Shown here in pieces: positions 60,192 through 64,000 of a DNA stretch of 64,000 nucleotides (the first letter of the stretch is position 1; every line of letters starts with the position of its first letter). The notes below the pieces were generated by a model. The model was not told the DNA's origin. It did not search any database and saw nothing but the letters and a program-made list of their open reading frames with translations. This stretch comes from Aureimonas mangrovi (GTDB taxonomy: Bacteria; Pseudomonadota; Alphaproteobacteria; Rhizobiales; Rhizobiaceae): assembly GCF_014058705.1 (NCBI RefSeq), contig NZ_CP059692.1, positions 1,679,001 to 1,743,000 of the forward strand, in the 5' to 3' direction. Position numbers and translations under genes: made by a program.

Positions 60192-62186
60192 ATGATCGAC
60201 CTTCGCTTCCCCGACGAATCCGTCCGCTCCTACGAGGCCGAGGCCACCGGCGCCGAGATTGCCGCTGGCATCTCTAAGTCGCTCGCCAAGAAGGCGGTCG
60301 CCTACGCGCTCGACGGCGAGCTGCGCGATCTGTCCGATCCGGTCGGGCGCTCCGGCTCGATCGAGATCGTCACGCGCGACGATCCGCGCGCCCTGGAGCT
60401 GATCCGCCACGACGCCGCGCACGTCATGGCAGAGGCCGTGCAGGAGCTCTGGCCGGGAACGCAGGTGACGATCGGCCCGGTCATCGAGAACGGCTTCTAC
60501 TACGACTTCGCTCGCGACACGCCCTTCACGCCCGACGACCTGCCGGTCATCGAGAAAAAGATGGCGGAGATCGTGCGCCGCAACGCGCCCTTCCGGAAAG
60601 AAGTCTGGACGCGTGACAAGGCCCGCTCGGTCTTCGAGGCGAAGGGCGAGGCCTACAAGGTCGAGCTTCTGGACGCGATCCCCGAGGGCGACGATGTCAA
60701 GATCTACAGCCAGGGTGACTGGTTCGACCTGTGCCGCGGGCCGCACATGGCCTCCACGGGGCAGGTGGGCGAAGCCTTCAAGCTGATGAAGGTGGCCGGC
60801 GCCTACTGGCGCGGCGATTCCAACAATCCGATGCTGACGCGCATCTACGGGACGGCCTGGCAGACGCCGGAGCAGCTCAAGGCCTATGTCCACATGCTGG
60901 AAGAGGCCGAGAAGCGCGACCATCGCCGCCTCGGCCGCGAGATGGACCTGTTCCATTTCCAGGAGGAAGGACCGGGTGTCGTATTCTGGCACGCCGGTGG
61001 CTGGCGCATGTTCCAGCAGCTCGTCTCCTACATGCGTCGACGGCTCGACGGAGTCTACGACGAGGTGAACGCGCCGCAGATCCTGGACAAGAGCCTGTGG
61101 GAGACCTCCGGGCACTGGGGCTGGTATCAGGAGAACATGTTCGCGGTGAAGTCGGCGCACGCCTTCACGCATCCCGACGACGAGGAAGCCGATCACCGCG
61201 TCTTCGCCATCAAGCCGATGAACTGCCCCGGGCATGTGCAGATCTTCAAGCACGGTCTGAAGAGTTATCGCGATCTTCCTATTCGGTATGCAGAATTCGG
61301 TACGGTCCATCGCTACGAGCCGTCCGGCGCCCTGCACGGTCTGATGCGCGTGCGCGGCTTCACCCAGGACGACGCTCACGTCTTCTGCACTGAAGACCAG
61401 ATGGCCGCGGAGTGCCTGCGCATCAACGAGCTTATCCTCTCGACATACGCCGATTTCGGTTTCGAGGAGATCACAATCAAGCTCTCTACGCGCCCCGACA
61501 AGCGCGTCGGCTCCGACGAGAGCTGGGACCATGCGGAAGAGATCATGCGCGGGGTGCTGGAGGAGATCGAACGCCGGTCGAACGGCAAGATCAAGACGGG
61601 CACCCTGCCGGGCGAAGGTGCGTTCTACGGCCCAAAGTTCGAATACACGCTGCGTGACGCTATCGGACGCGAATGGCAGTGCGGCACGACGCAGGTGGAC
61701 TTCAACCTGCCAGAGCGCTTCGGCGCCTTCTATATCGACAAGGAGTCCGACAAGAAGACGCCCGTCATGATCCACCGCGCCATCTGCGGCTCGATGGAGC
61801 GGTTTCTCGGCATACTGATCGAGAATTTCGCCGGCCACATGCCCCTGTGGTTCGCGCCGGTGCAGGTCGTGGTCGCGACGATCACCTCCGATGCCGACGA
61901 CTACGCCACCGAAGTCGCCGCTTCGCTGAAGCGCGCGGGGCTGCAGGTCGAGACCGATCTTCGCAACGAGAAGATCAACTACAAGGTTCGCGAGCATTCG
62001 CTGGCCAAGGTCCCCGTTATCCTCGTTTGCGGCAAGCGCGAGGGGGAAGAGCGCACGGTCAACATGCGCCGCCTCGGCTCGCGCGACGGGCAGTCGCTCG
62101 GTCTGGAGGAGGCCGTGGCGCTTCTGGCCGAAGAGGCCGTGCCGCCGGACCTTCGCCGTGCGCGAGCGGACCAGGCCTCGGCCTGA
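60192..62186 (+). CDS. thrS: Threonyl-tRNA synthetase
   Basis: A 664-residue class II synthetase. It has a TGS domain (1-60), the editing domain with [17 protein letters not shown] and [13 protein letters not shown], the catalytic core with motif 1 around [31 protein letters not shown], motif 2 ([21 protein letters not shown] in part) and motif 3 [17 protein letters not shown], and a C-terminal anticodon domain from about 555. The ATG at 60192 has AAGGA upstream. A 130-bp leader with a hairpin CCCGC/GCGGG at about 60157-60171 may carry control elements, but no T-box is visible. Confidence 0.97.
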   Translation: MIDLRFPDESVRSYEAEATGAEIAAGISKSLAKKAVAYALDGELRDLSDPVGRSGSIEIVTRDDPRALELIRHDAAHVMAEAVQELWPGTQVTIGPVIENGFYYDFARDTPFTPDDLPVIEKKMAEIVRRNAPFRKEVWTRDKARSVFEAKGEAYKVELLDAIPEGDDVKIYSQGDWFDLCRGPHMASTGQVGEAFKLMKVAGAYWRGDSNNPMLTRIYGTAWQTPEQLKAYVHMLEEAEKRDHRRLGREMDLFHFQEEGPGVVFWHAGGWRMFQQLVSYMRRRLDGVYDEVNAPQILDKSLWETSGHWGWYQENMFAVKSAHAFTHPDDEEADHRVFAIKPMNCPGHVQIFKHGLKSYRDLPIRYAEFGTVHRYEPSGALHGLMRVRGFTQDDAHVFCTEDQMAAECLRINELILSTYADFGFEEITIKLSTRPDKRVGSDESWDHAEEIMRGVLEEIERRSNGKIKTGTLPGEGAFYGPKFEYTLRDAIGREWQCGTTQVDFNLPERFGAFYIDKESDKKTPVMIHRAICGSMERFLGILIENFAGHMPLWFAPVQVVVATITSDADDYATEVAASLKRAGLQVETDLRNEKINYKVREHSLAKVPVILVCGKREGEERTVNMRRLGSRDGQSLGLEEAVALLAEEAVPPDLRRARADQASA

Positions 62187-62213
62187 GGTGGCTCGGCGTC
62201 CGGGAGAAGCGAC

Positions 62214-63086
62214 ATGACCGTGGACCCTCTGCTCGTCGGCGTCGATGGCGGCGGGACGAATTGCCGGGCGCGGATCGTCACCATCGGTGGCGATCCCGTG
62301 GGTGAGGCCAAGGGCGGCAGCGCCAATATCTTCACCGATCTCGAAGGCGCGTGCGCGACGATCGTCGCCACCGTGCGCGAAGCGTTGGAGGCGGGCGGCC
62401 TGAATGAAGGCGATCTTGCGCGGTGCCATGCCGGGCTCGGTCTGGCCGGCGCCAACATCCCCGATGTCGGGCGGCGGTTTGCCGAAATCGCCATGCCCTT
62501 CGCGGCCTGCCGTTTGGCGAGCGATGCCATCACCGGGTGCCTCGGGGCCCATGACGGCGCCGATGGCGGTATCGCGATCCTGGGCACCGGGGCGGCTTAT
62601 GTCTCGCAAGTGGGCGGGACGTTCTCTGTCTTCGGCGGATGGGGCACTACGGTTTCCGATCAGGGCAGCGGGGCCGATGTCGGACGCGCGGCGCTTCGCG
62701 CGACCTTGCTTGCCCATGACGGCGTCTTCGAGGGTAGCGAGTTCACGGAGGCGGTTCTCGCTCGCTTCGATGGCGATCCCTCGCGGCTGGCGGGCTATGC
62801 CGGCACCGCTCGTGCTCGTGACTTCGGCATCTTCGCGCCGCTCGTCTTCGATGCGGCCGAGGCTGGCGACGTTGTGGCGGGGCGAATCGTCACCGAAGCC
62901 TTCGTGGTGGTGGAGGCCTCTCTCCGCAGGCTTGAGGCGCTGGGTGCCGGGCGCATCGCGCTTCTCGGCGGCGCGGCGGAGCGCTATCGCCGGCTGATGC
63001 CAAGAGACCTTGCGGCCCTCCTCGTTCAGCCGAAGGGCAGCGCGCTCGACGGCGCGCTGATCCTCGCCCGACAGACGGTTCAGTAG
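62214..63086 (+). CDS. BadF/BadG-type sugar kinase (N-acetylglucosamine kinase-like)
   Basis: A 290-residue ASKHA-fold kinase. The phosphate loop GVDGGGTNCRARI opens the protein, the second is GIAILGTGAAYVSQ, and GGWGTTVSDQGSGADVGRAAL (in part) is typical of the GlcNAc/glucosamine kinase branch of the BadF/BadG/BcrA/BcrD family. It probably phosphorylates an amino sugar from peptidoglycan or chitin turnover. It ends 7 bp inside the convergent sugar-transferase gene. Confidence 0.86.
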   Translation: MTVDPLLVGVDGGGTNCRARIVTIGGDPVGEAKGGSANIFTDLEGACATIVATVREALEAGGLNEGDLARCHAGLGLAGANIPDVGRRFAEIAMPFAACRLASDAITGCLGAHDGADGGIAILGTGAAYVSQVGGTFSVFGGWGTTVSDQGSGADVGRAALRATLLAHDGVFEGSEFTEAVLARFDGDPSRLAGYAGTARARDFGIFAPLVFDAAEAGDVVAGRIVTEAFVVVEASLRRLEALGAGRIALLGGAAERYRRLMPRDLAALLVQPKGSALDGALILARQTVQ

Positions 63087-64000
63087 GCGCCTTCTCTTTT
63101 GAAGAGGCTGATGGGAGTGATCGCGAGGATATAGAGGTCGAGGAAGATCGACCAGTTCTCGATGTAGTGCAGATCGTATTCGAAGCGCTTCTTCAGCTTT
63201 GCCGGATCGTCGATCTCGCCGCGCCATCCGTTGACCTGCGCCCAGCCCGTGATTCCGGGCTTCACCTTATGGCGACCGAAATATCCGTCCACGATCTCGA
63301 CGAAGGCCTCGTTCATGCTGGACTTGGCATAGACGGCATGTGGCCGGGGGCCTACGAGCGAGAGTTCCCCGCGCACCACGTTGATGAGCTGCGGAAGTTC
63401 GTCGATGGAGGTTCGGCGAATGAACTTTCCGACGCGCGTGACGCGCTTGTCGCCCTTCGTCACGATCCGGCTGGCCGTCGGATCGGCCATCGCGTGATGC
63501 AGCGAGCGAAACTTGATGACGTCGATTTCCTGATTATTGAAGCCGTGCCGCTTCTGGCGGAAGAAGATGGGGCCCGGGCTGTCCAGCTTGATGGCGATGG
63601 CCGTCGCGATCATCAGCGGCGATAGCGCCACGAGCGCCAGGATTGCGATCAGGACGTCGAAGCCGCGCTTGGCGATCCAGTCCCATTCCGCCAGCGGCTT
63701 GTCGACGACGTCAATGAACGGGACGGTACCAACATAGGAATAAGTACGCGGGCGGAAGGCGAGGTCGGAGGACTGCGTCGAGAGGCGAATATCAAGCGGC
63801 AGCACCCATAGATCCTTCAGCATCTTCTGGATGCGTTGCTCGGCCGATAGCGGCAGCGTCACGATCAGCATGTCGATGCGGGCGATGCGGGCGAACTGGA
63901 CGAGCTGGCGCACGCTGCCGAGCTTGGGGTAGCCGGCGACGAGCGGCGGCGAGCGTGCATCGTCGCGGTCGTCGAAGATGCCGCAGATTCGGATGTCGCT
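63080..64000 (-). CDS. Polyprenyl glycosylphosphotransferase (WcaJ/PssA-like), truncated by window edge
   Basis: The frame is open to the right edge, so the N-terminal part with its membrane helices is missing. Visible are the CoA-binding-like region SDIRICGIFDDRDDA to LVQFARIARIDMLIVTLP, then the catalytic bacterial sugar-transferase domain from WIAKRGFDVLIAILALVALS: PGPIFFRQKRHGFNNQEIDV, FRSLHH, RRTSIDELPQLINVVRGE, SLVGPRPHA and KPGITGWAQVNGWRGE. Such enzymes load a sugar-1-phosphate, usually glucose or galactose, on undecaprenyl phosphate to start exopolysaccharide repeat synthesis. It likely opens an exopolysaccharide locus beyond the window. Confidence 0.92.
   Translation of the reverse strand, partial: SDIRICGIFDDRDDARSPPLVAGYPKLGSVRQLVQFARIARIDMLIVTLPLSAEQRIQKMLKDLWVLPLDIRLSTQSSDLAFRPRTYSYVGTVPFIDVVDKPLAEWDWIAKRGFDVLIAILALVALSPLMIATAIAIKLDSPGPIFFRQKRHGFNNQEIDVIKFRSLHHAMADPTASRIVTKGDKRVTRVGKFIRRTSIDELPQLINVVRGELSLVGPRPHAVYAKSSMNEAFVEIVDGYFGRHKVKPGITGWAQVNGWRGEIDDPAKLKKRFEYDLHYIENWSIFLDLYILAITPISLFKREGAY

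Noticed and set aside
59940-63227. A 1095-codon open frame on the minus strand across thrS and the sugar kinase
   Set aside because: It lies antisense to two clear genes and its translation has no family features; it results from GC-rich codon use.

Overview
The window looks like a chromosomal stretch of a GC-rich alphaproteobacterium, most likely of the order Hyphomicrobiales (Rhizobiales). Pointers are the NDUFS4-type complex I accessory subunit, a BTLCP cysteine proteinase, a DUF3126 protein, a DksA that keeps only one zinc-finger cysteine, and the row patatin / hisI / folE / IscU-like / yidD / thrS. I see no rRNA, phage, insertion sequence or CRISPR array. The genus cannot be fixed by eye; an Aurantimonadaceae-like bacterium is a guess.

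Layout. 1-1271: end of an unknown gene, tRNA-Pro(TGG), the complex I subunit, tRNA-Arg(TCT) and a small protein resembling ribosome modulation factor. 1373-4221: a stand-alone FtsI-type transpeptidase and an orphan glycine-betaine-type binding protein. 4269-15610: a complete C-P lyase (phosphonate) cluster, phnF divergent from phnGHIJKL plus a hexapeptide acetyltransferase, then phnCDE, a DUF1045 2H-phosphoesterase, phnM and phnN. Pho-box-like repeats lie before phnG and phnC, and a 20-bp inverted repeat between phnF and phnG is a candidate PhnF operator. 15748-16380: an isoprenylcysteine-methyltransferase-like membrane protein.

16400-31655 is a surface-glycan region. On the minus strand rmlA-rmlC-rmlB-rmlD and a tandem GT2 glycosyltransferase are followed by a tightly coupled six-gene operon: sugar aminotransferase, GtrB-like polyprenol glycosyltransferase, WxcM-like acetyltransferase/ketoisomerase, GtrA flippase, DUF2142 membrane protein and a membrane-anchored beta-sandwich protein. 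I read this as a Gtr-type system that makes a dTDP-3-acetamido-3,6-dideoxyhexose, loads it on a lipid carrier, flips it and transfers it outside the cell. On the plus strand a Wzm/Wzt-type ABC exporter is coupled to a methyltransferase that may end or cap the exported chain.

31669-48221: a thiolase-like enzyme; a small exported protein, a degenerate molybdo-hydroxylase Fe-S gene with a frameshift, a DoxX protein and an OmpR/EnvZ-type two-component pair whose promoter shares a 10-bp-period direct repeat with the exported-protein promoter; glutaryl-CoA dehydrogenase; a DUF922 protease-like protein; folP-folK without folB; YcjF-YcjX and SixA; dksA; an exported unknown; and an AI-2E-family transporter.

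48253-64000: a perfect 32-bp palindromic terminator, a proline/glutamate/alanine-rich OmpA protein, an FAD monooxygenase, a CHCC zinc-finger protein, an alpha/beta hydrolase, cysE, DUF3126, BTLCP, a tandem-PilZ protein, a rhomboid protease, a CBS-domain protein, patatin, hisI, folE, an IscU-like scaffold, yidD, thrS, a BadF-type sugar kinase and a truncated polyprenyl glycosylphosphotransferase at the right edge. A cluster of four GTTAAC sites upstream of the BTLCP gene is unexplained.
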